Shown: positions 44,170 to 52,571 of the stretch, one piece after another | How the letters are laid out: each line of letters opens with the position of its first letter | Position numbering within the stretch: the first letter of the stretch is position 1 | Notes under the pieces: model-generated | Databases searched by the model: none | What the model was told of the DNA's origin: nothing | What the model saw: the letters and a program-made list of their open reading frames with translations, nothing else | Assembly: GCF_017815135.1 (NCBI RefSeq) | Contig: NZ_JAGJCF010000014.1 | Coordinates: forward strand, 62,001 to 126,000 | DNA length: 64,000 nt | Source of the DNA: Jiella mangrovi | GTDB lineage: Bacteria > Pseudomonadota > Alphaproteobacteria > Rhizobiales > Rhizobiaceae | Direction of reading: 5' to 3' | Program-made: the position numbers and the translations under genes

Positions 44170-45018
44170 TCAGTCGCGGGCGGCGATGACTGTCTGTTTC
44201 TGCTCGCCGAGGCCGGCGATGCCGAGCGTCATGACGTCGCCGACCTTGAGGTATTGCGGCGGCTTCATGCCCATGCCGACGCCGGGAGGCGTGCCGGTGG
44301 TGATGACGTCGCCGGGCATCAGGGTCATGTATTGCGACACGTAGGAGACCAGATGCGGCAGATTGAAGATCAGCGTCGAGGAGGTGCCGGTCTGCCGGCG
44401 CTCGCCATTGACGTCGAGCCACATGTCGAGATCGTGCGGGTCCGAGACCTCGTCCTTGGTGACGAGCCAGGGGCCGAGCGGGCCGAAGGTGTCGTGGCTC
44501 TTGCCCTTGGTCCACTGGCCCTGACGCTTGGTCTGGAAGGTGCGCTCGGAGACGTCGTTCATCACCGCGAAGCCGGCGACATAGTCCATGGCGTCGGATT
44601 CCGAAACGTATTTGGCGCGTGATCCGATGATCACGGCAAGCTCGACCTCCCAGTCGAGGGCGTCGGAGCCGCGGGGCATCTCGACGTCGTCGTTGGGGCC
44701 GCAGAGCGCGTTGATCTGCTTGGTGAAGATGATCGGCTCCGTCGGCGGCTCGGCGCCGGTCTCGGCCGCGTGGTCGGAATAGTTGAGGCCGATGCACAGG
44801 ATCTTCGAGACGCCGGCGACCGGGGAGCCGTAGCGCGGCGTGCCATCGACCAGCGGTAGCGAGGCCGGGTCGATGGCTTTCAGGGCCTGAAGGCCCTTTT
44901 GCGAGAGCGTGTCACCGGCGATGTCGTCGACCTTGCCGGAGAGGTCGCGCAGCTTGCCCTCGGCATCGATCATGCCGGGCTTTTCCTGGCCGAGCGGGCC
45001 GTAACGTACGAGTTTCAT
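44170..45018 (-). CDS. Fumarylacetoacetase-family hydrolase (2,4-diketo-acid hydrolase-like)
   Basis: The product has 282 residues. It begins MKLVRYGPLGQEKPGMID, and the catalytic C-terminal FAH domain has KILCIGLNYSDHAAETGAEPP, IFTKQINALCGPND, the metal ligands in DWEVELAVIIG and FAVMNDVSER, and GDVITTGTPPGVG. This branch includes 2,4-diketo-3-deoxy-L-fuconate hydrolase and ureidoglycolate-lyase-like proteins, which cleave diketo acids to pyruvate plus a hydroxy acid. It lies downstream of an SDR gene in the same direction, matching the oxidative route 2-keto-3-deoxy acid to 2,4-diketo acid to cleavage. The exact substrate is inferred. Confidence 0.85.
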   Translation of the reverse strand: MKLVRYGPLGQEKPGMIDAEGKLRDLSGKVDDIAGDTLSQKGLQALKAIDPASLPLVDGTPRYGSPVAGVSKILCIGLNYSDHAAETGAEPPTEPIIFTKQINALCGPNDDVEMPRGSDALDWEVELAVIIGSRAKYVSESDAMDYVAGFAVMNDVSERTFQTKRQGQWTKGKSHDTFGPLGPWLVTKDEVSDPHDLDMWLDVNGERRQTGTSSTLIFNLPHLVSYVSQYMTLMPGDVITTGTPPGVGMGMKPPQYLKVGDVMTLGIAGLGEQKQTVIAARD

Positions 45019-45054
45019 GGTGTCCTTTCAGGGTGTGACGAGTTGATGAAGCCG

Positions 45055-45188
45055 CGTCATTCTCGGGCCCCGTCCCGAGAATCCAGGGGCGGTTGCCGCA
45101 GCTTTGGCCGCTGCCGCTCTTAACGAACCGAGGCGATAGAGCTCTATGATCTCTGGATTCTCGGGACGGGGCCCGAGAATGACGAAGC
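45055..45188. repeat. Double-hairpin repeat, copy A4
   Basis: Both hairpins have ATTCTCGGG/CCCGAGAAT stems with loops CCCCGT and ACGGGG, separated by about 75 bases. It lies between the SDR and FAH-family genes. Confidence 0.78.
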
Positions 45189-45288
45189 GTTGGGGTTTGT
45201 GCCTCCGATTTGCGCTGCGCTGCGTGATATCGCCGACCGAAGCTCTGTTCGAGGGTCGCTCCTGGCCACGGTCGCGCCTCTCATCCCC

Positions 45289-46032
45289 TCAATAGACAGC
45301 GCGGCCGCCGGAAATGTCGAACACGGCGCCGGTGGAAAACGAGCAGTCCTCCGACGACAGCCAGACGATCAGCGCGGCGACCTCGGTCGGTTCGACGAAG
45401 CGGTTCATCGGGATCTTGGAGAGCATGTATTCGATATGCTCCTGGCTCATCTGGTCGAAAATAGCGGTGCGGGCTGCGGCCGGGGTGATGCAGTTGACGA
45501 GGACGCCGGCGCCGGCGAGTTCCTTGCCGAGCGATTTCGTCAGGCCGATCAGCCCGGCCTTGGAGGCGGAATAATGCGAGGCGTTGGGATTGCCTTCCTT
45601 GCCGGCGATCGAGGCGACATTGACGATGCGGCCATAGCCGGCCTCGACCATCGCCGGGACGAGGGCGCGGGCGGTCAGATACGGCCCGACGAGATTGACC
45701 TCGACGGTCTTGCGCCAGATCGCCGGGTCGAGCTCCCAGGTCTTGCCGTTCCCGCCGGTGATGCCGGCATTGTTGACGAGGATGTCGACCTTGCCGCCCG
45801 ACAGCGCTTCCTTCGCCGCCTTTTCGACCGAGGCTTCGTCGGTCAGTTCGACCACCGTGCCGCTCGCCTTTTCGCCAAGCTTCGCGACGGCCTCCTCGAT
45901 TGCGCCGGCGTCGATGTCCCACAGAACCACCGAGCCGCCGCTCTCCACCACCCGCTCGGCGGTGGCAAGGCCGATGCCCCGCGCTCCCCCCGTCACGATC
46001 GCCCTGCGACCTTCGAGGTCAATCCTGTTCAT
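45289..46032 (-). CDS. Short-chain dehydrogenase/reductase (SDR), sugar-acid cluster
   Basis: The product has 247 residues. The cofactor loop is TGGARGIG, followed by DILVNNAGITG. The active site has Ser in VNVASIAG and the Tyr-Lys pair in HYSASKAGLIG. The end FDISGGRAVY is typical of classical SDRs. It is a cytosolic NAD(P)-dependent oxidation or reduction of a hydroxyl on a sugar or sugar acid. It is probably co-transcribed with the FAH-family gene. A perfect ACGTATACGT palindrome lies 77 bases upstream of its ATG. Confidence 0.9.
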   Translation of the reverse strand: MNRIDLEGRRAIVTGGARGIGLATAERVVESGGSVVLWDIDAGAIEEAVAKLGEKASGTVVELTDEASVEKAAKEALSGGKVDILVNNAGITGGNGKTWELDPAIWRKTVEVNLVGPYLTARALVPAMVEAGYGRIVNVASIAGKEGNPNASHYSASKAGLIGLTKSLGKELAGAGVLVNCITPAAARTAIFDQMSQEHIEYMLSKIPMNRFVEPTEVAALIVWLSSEDCSFSTGAVFDISGGRAVY

Positions 46033-46108
46033 CGCCTATCCTCCCTCTGGCAGCGCGGTGACGGGCGCTGGCATCCTCACGCAATGGCATATCGCACATT
46101 TCTATTCA

Positions 46109-46118
46109 ACGTATACGT
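46109..46118. promoter_or_regulatory. GntR-type operator candidate upstream of the SDR gene (ACGTATACGT)
   Basis: A perfect ten-base palindrome in an AT-rich patch lies between the SDR and GntR genes. It is the most symmetrical of the three sites sharing GTATAC. Confidence 0.6.
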
Positions 46119-46156
46119 CGCGCAGTGGTGCTGTCATTAGCGACCCTTGCCAATCT

Positions 46157-46975
46157 TCAGCTGCCGGCTCCGTAGCCCGCGGCCTGTCCCCGCAGAAGGG
46201 TCAGCGCCATCCGGTCGGCCCGTTCCCGGTGCTGGGCGTGAAGATGGGACGCCAGGCGCTCGTCATTGGCGCGGATCGCCTCGAAGATCGCCCGGTGCTC
46301 GCGATCGGACTGGGTCGGCTCGGGCCGTAACTTCACGATCGCCATATGAGCGCGATACTGCTGGTCCCAGCACAGCCGCAGCGCCGCCTGCAGGCGCGGA
46401 TTGCCGCAAAGGCCGACGAGCTCGGAGTGAAAGACGTTGTCGAGATGCGACCACTGGACGATGTCGCCACGCTCGGTCTCGCGTTCCATCTGATCGAGCA
46501 GGCCGGAGAGCCGCCGCACCTCCTCGTCCTTCAGGCCGCGGCGGGCAAGGAGCGCGGCGGCCTTGACCTCGAGCGGCGAAAGAATGTCGTAGATGCTGGC
46601 GAGATCCTCAAGCGACTGGGACTTGACGGTGATGCCGCGGCGCGGCCGCACCTCGACGAGATCCTCCTCCTCCAGCCGGATCAGGGCCTCGCGAACGGGC
46701 GTTCGCGACAGGGAGAGAAGGCTCGCCACCTCCGCCTCGAGAAGTTTCGTGCCCGGCGGCAGGCGGCCTTCGAGAATGCGGAACTTGAGATCGTGATAGG
46801 CCCGGTCCCGCGCCGGCAGGCTGGCGACCCCGGCAAGCGTCGGACGCGGGCGCGAGCCGCCGGGCACCTTGGCGGCGGCCGGCGCCTTGCGCCTGCGCTC
46901 GCGGCCGGCCTCGGCTTCCGGCGCCTCGGCCTGATCGTCCTCTTCGGACGGGTTGGCGGGGTTCATCTCGACCAT
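46157..46975 (-). CDS. GntR-family regulator with FCD ligand-binding domain
   Basis: The product is 272 residues; the start could be ATG 46975 or 46966. A charged, Pro/Ala-rich N-terminal extension of about 50 residues precedes the winged helix: AYHDLKFRILEGRLPPGTKLLEAEVASLLSLSRTPVREALIRLEEEDLVEVRPRRGITV. The FCD domain keeps the metal-binding residues: Asp and His in DNVFHSELV, His in EHRAIFEAI and His in HLHAQHRERA. Such proteins are repressors released by a sugar acid or other carboxylate. It lies among the genes it probably controls and follows the beta-hydroxyacid dehydrogenase gene by 35 bases, so it may regulate itself. Confidence 0.92.
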   Translation of the reverse strand: MVEMNPANPSEEDDQAEAPEAEAGRERRRKAPAAAKVPGGSRPRPTLAGVASLPARDRAYHDLKFRILEGRLPPGTKLLEAEVASLLSLSRTPVREALIRLEEEDLVEVRPRRGITVKSQSLEDLASIYDILSPLEVKAAALLARRGLKDEEVRRLSGLLDQMERETERGDIVQWSHLDNVFHSELVGLCGNPRLQAALRLCWDQQYRAHMAIVKLRPEPTQSDREHRAIFEAIRANDERLASHLHAQHRERADRMALTLLRGQAAGYGAGS

Positions 46976-47010
46976 GGCGTCATCGTGCCGGCATCATCGT
47001 TTGCCGTCCT

Positions 47011-47907
47011 TCAAAGCTTCTTTCCCGGAACGCCGTTCAGCCCGGCGACGATGTCGGCGACGGTCGGCAGATACTGATCGCCCTTGCCCAGCGCCTCGGC
47101 GGTGGCGAAGTCGTTCTTCACCGCCGAGGAGACGTGGCTGGCGATGCCGCTCTCATTGGCCAGCGAAACCAGATAGCGCATGTCCTTGTGGGCGTTCTTG
47201 AGCGCGAATTTGTGGGCGTTCGGATTGCCGCCGACCACATAGTCCATGAAGGTCTGATAGAAGCCGCAATCCATGCGTCCGCCGCCGATGACGCTGTGAA
47301 AGACCTCGGGTGAGACACCGTTCTTGCCGCCGATCGCCAGCGCTTCGGAATAAAGCGCCGCATAGCCGAGGGAGATGAAGTTGTTGAGAAGCTTCATCGT
47401 GTGGCCGGCGCCGACCTCGCCGACCCTCACGACCTTGCCGGCAATGACGTCGAGCAATGGCTTCACCTTCTCGAAGGCGGCTTCGCTCGCCCCCGCCATC
47501 ACGTCGAGCGTGCCCTCCCAGGCCTCTTTCGGCGTTCGCGAGAGCGGCGCGTCGACGAGGGTGATGCCGGACGCCTCGCAGCGCTCGGCCAGCGCCCGCG
47601 TCGATACCGGGTTGGCGGTCGAGGTGTCGATGATGGTCTTCACCGAGCCGTCGGCAGCGAGGATCGCCGAGACCGCTTCCTCGACCTGCGGGCTGCCGGG
47701 CAGGCAGAGGAACACGACCGCGCAGGATTTCGCGATCCCGGCGACGTCCTCGGCCTCGCTCGCGCCGCGTTCGATCAGATCCTCGATCGGCTCGCGGTTG
47801 CGATGGGCCATGACGGTCAAAGGATAGCCGGCCTCGACGAGGTTCTTGGCCATGCCATGGCCCATGAGGCCTGCGCCGATGAAGCCGATAGAGGGGCGGT
47901 CGGTCAT
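47011..47907 (-). CDS. Beta-hydroxyacid dehydrogenase family (GarR/LtnD-like) oxidoreductase
   Basis: The product has 298 residues. The N-terminal dinucleotide-binding motif is IGFIGAGLMGHGMAKNLVEAGYPL. The substrate motif is VDAPLSRTPKEAWEGTLDVM, and the catalytic Lys lies in GAGHTMKLLNNFISLGYAAL. The family covers tartronate-semialdehyde reductase, 3-hydroxyisobutyrate dehydrogenase and L-threonate dehydrogenase. The DAPLSRTPKEA substitution for the usual DAPVSGG points away from the classical valine enzyme, and cluster context points to a sugar-acid C3-C4 intermediate. It lies between the erythronate-dehydrogenase-like gene and the GntR gene. Confidence 0.87.
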   Translation of the reverse strand: MTDRPSIGFIGAGLMGHGMAKNLVEAGYPLTVMAHRNREPIEDLIERGASEAEDVAGIAKSCAVVFLCLPGSPQVEEAVSAILAADGSVKTIIDTSTANPVSTRALAERCEASGITLVDAPLSRTPKEAWEGTLDVMAGASEAAFEKVKPLLDVIAGKVVRVGEVGAGHTMKLLNNFISLGYAALYSEALAIGGKNGVSPEVFHSVIGGGRMDCGFYQTFMDYVVGGNPNAHKFALKNAHKDMRYLVSLANESGIASHVSSAVKNDFATAEALGKGDQYLPTVADIVAGLNGVPGKKL

Positions 47908-47990
47908 AGGGCGGTGCTCCGGGTGTTGGTTGGTCGGCTGAGTTTTGTTTCGGCGGCGGTTGGAGTTTCGATCGGGAAGGGCGGCGCGGG

Positions 47991-48170
47991 GCGCCCCCCT
48001 CTGCCTGCCGGCATCTCCCCCACAAGGGGGGAGATCGGCTGCTGTGCTTCCGGCGCCTCGTCAGTCCAAGGTCTGTGCAGATCGCGGTTGCTGACGGACG
48101 GACGGAACCGCCAGCGCAGGCTCAATCTCCCCCCATGTGGGGGAGATGTCCGGCAGGACAGAGGGGGGTA
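47991..48170. repeat. Rhizobial-type inverted repeat, copy B2
   Basis: Arms CCCCCCTCTGCCTGCCGGCATCTCCCCCACAAGGGGGGAGAT-like and its complement CTCCCCCCATGTGGGGGAGATGTCCGGCAGGACAGAGGGGG are separated by about 80 bases. Each arm also folds on itself through CTCCCCCC..GGGGGGAG. Confidence 0.82.
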
Positions 48171-48195
48171 TCTCCGCGCAACCATCAAAAATCCC

Positions 48196-49170
48196 TCATC
48201 CCCGCCCCGCTTCATCGGCCATATGCGCCCGGATGATGTCGGCAAAGCTCCTGTCGGCGGAAAAGCCGACGCTTGTCGCGCGGCTCGCGTCGAAATCGCG
48301 CGGCCAGCCGGCGACGATCTTCTCGATCACCGCGTCGGGCTCGCGGCGGATGCGGTTCGCCACCTCGTCGCCGGCGACCTCGCGCAGCGCCTCGATCATC
48401 TCGGCGATGGTGACGGAAAGGCCCGGCATCGTCAGGCAGCGGCGGGCGCCGAGAACGTCGGTGTCCATCGTCGCGGCATGTATCAGGAATTCCACGGCCG
48501 AGGCCGGGCTTGCCACCCAGTGGCGGACGTCGTCGGCGACCGGCAGGATCGCCTCCTCGCCGGCCAAGGGCTCGCGGATGATGCCGGAGAAAAAGCTCGA
48601 CGCTGCCTTGTTCGGCTTGCCCGGGCGCACGACGATGGTCGGCAGGCGAATGCCGACGCCATCGACGAAGCCCTTGCGGCTGTAGTCGTTGAGGAGGAGT
48701 TCGCAGATCGCCTTCTGGGTGCCGTAGCTGGTCAGCGGCGCGGCGAGGAAGGTGTCGGTGATCTTGTCCTCGAAGGGGGCGCCGAAGACGGCGATGGAGG
48801 AGGTGAAGACGAGACGCGGGCGGTAGTTCTCGCCCGCTGCCCGGATCGCCTCCAGAAGATATGACATGCCCTCGAGGTTGATCCGGTAGCCCTTGTCGAA
48901 ATCGGCTTCGGCCTCGCCGGAGACGATGGCCGCGAGATGGAAGATCATCTCGGGGCGCTTCTCAACCAGAGCCCGGACCGTCGCTTCATCCGCGATGTCG
49001 CCGGCCTGGGCGTCGATGGCGACGCCTTCGGGGGCGGCGATCTCGGGCTCGACCACGTCGAAGGCGTCGATCGCCGTGATCGTCTCGCCGGCGATGGACT
49101 TTTCGGCCAGCAGCCGCTCGATCAGCCGCCGCCCGACCATGCCGGCCGCGCCGAGTACCAGGATGCGCAT
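48196..49170 (-). CDS. NAD-dependent epimerase/dehydratase family, D-erythronate-dehydrogenase-like (DenD)
   Basis: The product is 324 residues from ATG 49170. The Rossmann motif is MRILVLGAAGMVGRRLIERLL. The active site has Ser in VFTSSIAVFG and Tyr-Lys in SYGTQKAICELLLNDYSRKGF. It continues with GIRLPTIVVRPGKPNKAASSFFSGIIREPLAGE, which matches the D-erythronate dehydrogenase group of extended SDRs. The other partners of the known erythronate/threonate route (a DUF1537-type kinase and an OtnC/DerI-type isomerase) are not in the window. The enzyme may therefore oxidise a related four- or five-carbon aldonate here. Confidence 0.85.
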   Translation of the reverse strand: MRILVLGAAGMVGRRLIERLLAEKSIAGETITAIDAFDVVEPEIAAPEGVAIDAQAGDIADEATVRALVEKRPEMIFHLAAIVSGEAEADFDKGYRINLEGMSYLLEAIRAAGENYRPRLVFTSSIAVFGAPFEDKITDTFLAAPLTSYGTQKAICELLLNDYSRKGFVDGVGIRLPTIVVRPGKPNKAASSFFSGIIREPLAGEEAILPVADDVRHWVASPASAVEFLIHAATMDTDVLGARRCLTMPGLSVTIAEMIEALREVAGDEVANRIRREPDAVIEKIVAGWPRDFDASRATSVGFSADRSFADIIRAHMADEAGRG

Positions 49171-49237
49171 CGTTGTTCCTCCCTTGATCTTTTCTTTCCC
49201 GGCGGGCCCTGCGAATCGCGACAGGCTTGTCAGCTCC

Positions 49238-49296
49238 GCACCCGGCACACCCCCCTCTGTCCTGCCGGACATCTCCCCCACCCGGGGGGAGATCGG
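49238..49296. repeat. Half copy of repeat family B (B3)
   Basis: One arm only: CACCCCCCTCTGTCCTGCC-type start, then ACATCTCCCCCACCCGGGGGGAGATCGG. The partner arm is missing. It lies just upstream of the DenD-like gene. Confidence 0.7.
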
Positions 49297-49392
49297 ATCT
49301 CGTTCGGCCTTGAGCCGATTCGTCGGCGCCGCGTACTGCCGGCAGTGATTTCAACAGCCGGCCCTACCGGAGAAGGTAACGACATCACCGCC

Positions 49393-49535
49393 TCGTCATC
49401 CCGGGCTAGACCCGGGATCCATTCCTCTGCCTTTCCCATCGGTTCTCCGGTTCAGGAGAACTCGTGCCCCTGATGAAACCGTCCCAGCAGCTTCAGCGAT
49501 TTGGAATGGATCCCGGGTCAAGCCCGGGATGACGA
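49393..49535. repeat. Double-hairpin repeat variant, copy A7 (GTCATCCCGGG type)
   Basis: Arms TCATCCCGGGCTAGACCCGGGATCCATTCC and GGAATGGATCCCGGGTCAAGCCCGGGATGA are about 75 bases apart. The organisation is the same as family A, but the stems are ATCCCGGG instead of ATTCTCGGG and the loops CTAGAC/TCAAGC instead of CCCCGT/ACGGGG. This form is common in Alphaproteobacteria. Confidence 0.78.
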
Positions 49536-49622
49536 CACTGGAACGCCGTCGCTCATTCCAAAACGTTTGATGGTTTCCATCCGATTGTTGCCGCTGCGCT
49601 TCCAGCCGCACACTTCGATCTC

Positions 49623-50375
49623 CTAGAGCGACCAGCCGCCGTCGATCAGCTGGGTCGTGCCAGTGGTAAACGCGCTTTCGTCCGAGCCGAGATAGACCGC
49701 GAGATGGGCGATTTCCGCCGCCGTGCCGATGCGGCCCATGGGCTGGCGCTCGACGAACATGGCGCGGGCCTTTTCCGTGCCGCCGACGCTCTTGCCGAGT
49801 TCCTCGATCCGGCCGTCGAGGGACGGGGATTCGATGGTGCCGGGGCAGATGGCGTTGCAGCGGATGCCCTGTTTGATGAAGTCGACCGCGACCGAGCGCG
49901 TCAGCCCGATCACCGCGGCCTTGGTCGCCATGTAGACATAGCGGTTCGGCGCGGCTTTGATCGAGGAGGCGGCGGACGACATGTTGATGATCGAGCCGCC
50001 GCCCTTTTCCAGCATGCGCGGGAGGAGGGCGGAGATGGTGCGGTGCATCGCCTTGACGTTCAGCTCGAAGGAGAAGTCGAAGGCCTTCTCGTCGCAGTCG
50101 AGGACGGTGCCGTGATGGACGTAGCCGGCGCAGTTGAACAGGATGTCCGGCGTCTCGATGCCATCGAGATAGGCCTTCACCGCCTCTGAATCGGTCACGT
50201 CGAGAGCCGCCAGATGGGCGTTGCCTGCGTGGTCGAGGCCGGTGAGTTTGGCGGCGTCGAGGTCTGAGGCATAGACCGTGGCGCCCTCGGCGAGAAAGGC
50301 TTCGGCGACCGCCCGGCCGATGCCCTGGCCGGCGGCGGTACAAACGGCGATCTTGCCTTCGAGGCGTCCTGTCAT
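49623..50375 (-). CDS. SDR dehydrogenase (2-keto-3-deoxy-L-fuconate dehydrogenase / BDH2-like)
   Basis: The product is 250 residues from ATG 50375, with AAGGA nine bases upstream; ATG 50384 abuts that site. The cofactor loop is CTAAGQGIGRAVAEAF, then LFNCAGYVHHGTVLD. The active site has IINMSSAASSIKAAPNRYVYMATKAAVIGLTRSVAVDF and GIRCNAICPGTIESPSL. This NMSS-ASS-x-N-R-Y-x3-TKAAV pattern is that of the DHRS6/BDH2 group, whose bacterial members oxidise 2-keto-3-deoxy acids at C4. It follows the IlvD/Edd dehydratase, which would make exactly that substrate. Confidence 0.88.
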   Translation of the reverse strand: MTGRLEGKIAVCTAAGQGIGRAVAEAFLAEGATVYASDLDAAKLTGLDHAGNAHLAALDVTDSEAVKAYLDGIETPDILFNCAGYVHHGTVLDCDEKAFDFSFELNVKAMHRTISALLPRMLEKGGGSIINMSSAASSIKAAPNRYVYMATKAAVIGLTRSVAVDFIKQGIRCNAICPGTIESPSLDGRIEELGKSVGGTEKARAMFVERQPMGRIGTAAEIAHLAVYLGSDESAFTTGTTQLIDGGWSL

Positions 50376-50488
50376 GATCGGCATTCCTTCAATTCATCGT
50401 CATGCGAGCACGGCGGCGTGATCGGCCGGGCCGCGAAGTCCTGGCAATTGGAACGAAACCGCCCCCCGAACCGTCGAGGGGAGATCGC

Positions 50489-52309
50489 TCAGTGGTTGTC
50501 GCGCGGCACCTTTGCCATGTCGCCATTGGCGCCGCCCTGGGCGAGGCGCTGATAGGTGACGGCCGGCTCGAGCACCATGCCGGTCTCCAGCTGCGAGACG
50601 ATGCCGCGCTGGATCTCCTGCCAGGGCGTCTGATGGGCCGGATACTGGTAGCCGCCGGCAGCGTCGAGTGCCTTGCGGCGCGTTTCGAGCTCGTCCTCGG
50701 AGATCAGGATGTCGGCGGTGCCGCGGCCGAGATCGATGCGCACCTTGTCGCCGGTCTGAAGAAGCGCGAGGCCGCCGCCGGCCGCCGCCTCCGGCGAGGC
50801 GTTGAGGATGGAAGGGCTGCCCGACGTGCCCGACTGGCGGCCGTCGCCGATGCAGGGCAGCTCGGTGACGCCGCGCTTGATGAGATAGTTCGGCGCCCGC
50901 ATGTTCACCACCTCGGCGGCGCCCGGATAACCGATCGGCCCGGCGCCGCGCATGAACAGGACGGAGTGCTCGTCGATGGCGAGTTCCGGATCGTCGATCC
51001 GGTGGTGATAGTCCTCGGGCCCGTCGAAGACGATCGCCTTGCCCTCGAAGGCCATGGGGTCTTCGGGGTTCTCCAGATAGGTCTTGCGGAACGTCGGCGA
51101 GATCACCGAGAGCTTCATGATCGCCGAGGAGAAGAGGTTGCCCTTCAAGACCCGGAAGCCGGCATGGGGCTTCAGCGGGTTGTCATAGCTGCGAATGACG
51201 TTCGTATCCTCGATGACGGCGCCGCGGCAGTTCTCGCCGATGGTCTTGCCGTTCACTGTCAGCGCGTCCTCGGCGATGAGGCCCTGTTCCATCAGCTGGT
51301 TGACCACCGCCGGCACGCCGCCGGCATGATAGTAGTCCTCGCCGAGATATTCGCCGGCCGGCTGGAGATTGACGAGCAGCGGGATCTCCTCGCCATAGGT
51401 CTGCCAGTCGTCGATCGAAAGCTCCACGCCGACATGGCGGGCGAGGGCATTCAGATGGATCGGCGCGTTGGTCGAGCCGCCGATCGCCGAATTGACGCGG
51501 ATGGCGTTGACGAAGGCGTCCTTCGTCAGGATGTCGGTGGGCTTCAGGTCTTCATGCACCATGTCGACGATGCGCTTGCCGGTCAGATAGGAGATCTCCT
51601 GACGGTCGCGATAGGGCGCCGGGATCGCCGCCGAGCCCGGCAGCTGCATGCCCAGCGCCTCGGCCAGCGAGTTCATCGTCGAGGCCGTGCCCATGGTGTT
51701 GCAGTAGCCCGTCGAAGGCGCCGAGGAGGCAACCAGCTTGACGAAGCCGGGATAGTCGATCTCGCCGGCGGCCATCATCTCGCGGGCTTTCCACACGATG
51801 GTGCCCGAGCCGGTGCGCTCGCCGCGGAACCAGCCGTTGAGCATCGGGCCGACGGACAGCGCGATCGCCGGGATGTTCACGGTCGCCGCCGCCATCAGGC
51901 AGGCGGGCGTGGTCTTGTCGCAGCCGATCGTCAGGACGACGCCGTCCAGCGGATAGCCGTAGAGGAGTTCGACGAGGCCGAGATAGGCGAGGTTGCGGTC
52001 GAGGGAGGCGGTCGGCCTTTTGCCGGTTTCCTGGATCGGATGGACCGGGAACTCGATGGCGATGCCGCCGGCCTCGCGAATGCCTTCGCGCACGCGCTTG
52101 GCCAGTTCGAGGTGGTGGCGGTTGCAGGGGGAGAGGTCGGAGCCCGTCTGGGCGATGCCGATGATCGGCTTGCCGGACTGGAGCTCGTCCTGGCTGAGGC
52201 CGTAATTGAGATAGCGCTCGAGATAGAGCGCGGTCATGTCCGGATTGTCCGGATTGTCGAACCAGGCGCGGGACCTCAGCTGGGTGTCGTGGGAAGAGCG
52301 ATCGGTCAT
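50489..52309 (-). CDS. IlvD/Edd-family sugar-acid dehydratase (D-xylonate-dehydratase-like)
   Basis: The product is 606 residues from ATG 52309, with GGGAG six bases upstream. Iron-sulfur and active-site landmarks are [29 protein letters not shown] and [13 protein letters not shown], plus the [20 protein letters not shown] loop. The start [25 protein letters not shown] and the end [25 protein letters not shown] resemble Caulobacter xylonate dehydratase XylD more than true IlvD or Edd. It would turn an aldonate into a 2-keto-3-deoxy acid. Xylonate, arabinonate and fuconate are all possible substrates. It is first in a minus-strand series, with a GTATACGT-type site 56 bases upstream. Confidence 0.9.
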   Translation of the reverse strand: MTDRSSHDTQLRSRAWFDNPDNPDMTALYLERYLNYGLSQDELQSGKPIIGIAQTGSDLSPCNRHHLELAKRVREGIREAGGIAIEFPVHPIQETGKRPTASLDRNLAYLGLVELLYGYPLDGVVLTIGCDKTTPACLMAAATVNIPAIALSVGPMLNGWFRGERTGSGTIVWKAREMMAAGEIDYPGFVKLVASSAPSTGYCNTMGTASTMNSLAEALGMQLPGSAAIPAPYRDRQEISYLTGKRIVDMVHEDLKPTDILTKDAFVNAIRVNSAIGGSTNAPIHLNALARHVGVELSIDDWQTYGEEIPLLVNLQPAGEYLGEDYYHAGGVPAVVNQLMEQGLIAEDALTVNGKTIGENCRGAVIEDTNVIRSYDNPLKPHAGFRVLKGNLFSSAIMKLSVISPTFRKTYLENPEDPMAFEGKAIVFDGPEDYHHRIDDPELAIDEHSVLFMRGAGPIGYPGAAEVVNMRAPNYLIKRGVTELPCIGDGRQSGTSGSPSILNASPEAAAGGGLALLQTGDKVRIDLGRGTADILISEDELETRRKALDAAGGYQYPAHQTPWQEIQRGIVSQLETGMVLEPAVTYQRLAQGGANGDMAKVPRDNH

Positions 52310-52364
52310 TGCGGCTCCCGGCAAGCTCGCCCCTCGGGCGGCGGCCATCTTTTGTCGATCATCA

Positions 52365-52373
52365 ACGTATACA
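52365..52373. promoter_or_regulatory. GntR-type operator candidate upstream of the dehydratase gene (ACGTATACA)
   Basis: ACGTATACA reads TGTATACGT on the coding strand, identical to the tctC site, and lies 56 bases upstream of the dehydratase ATG. Confidence 0.6.
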
Positions 52374-52571
52374 ATAGGCCGCTAGTGACGCAAAGCCTTC
52401 TTCGTTCTCGAAGCCGTCTTTTCTGAAATCCGATCGAGGGATCAAGCATTTGCAGGCAGTCGCCGGCGGTTTCTATGCGCCCGGTGCTGCTTCGCTGGCC
52501 GTGCCACCGAAAAGCCGGAGTGGATCAACTGCGCATACGCAACTTGCCGGCGCGGCGTCGCGCCCCTCGCG

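Noticed and set aside
39728-49296. Possible CRISPR array because of recurring palindromic units
   Set aside because: Copies are kilobases apart, lie singly between genes and have no regular spacers or cas genes.
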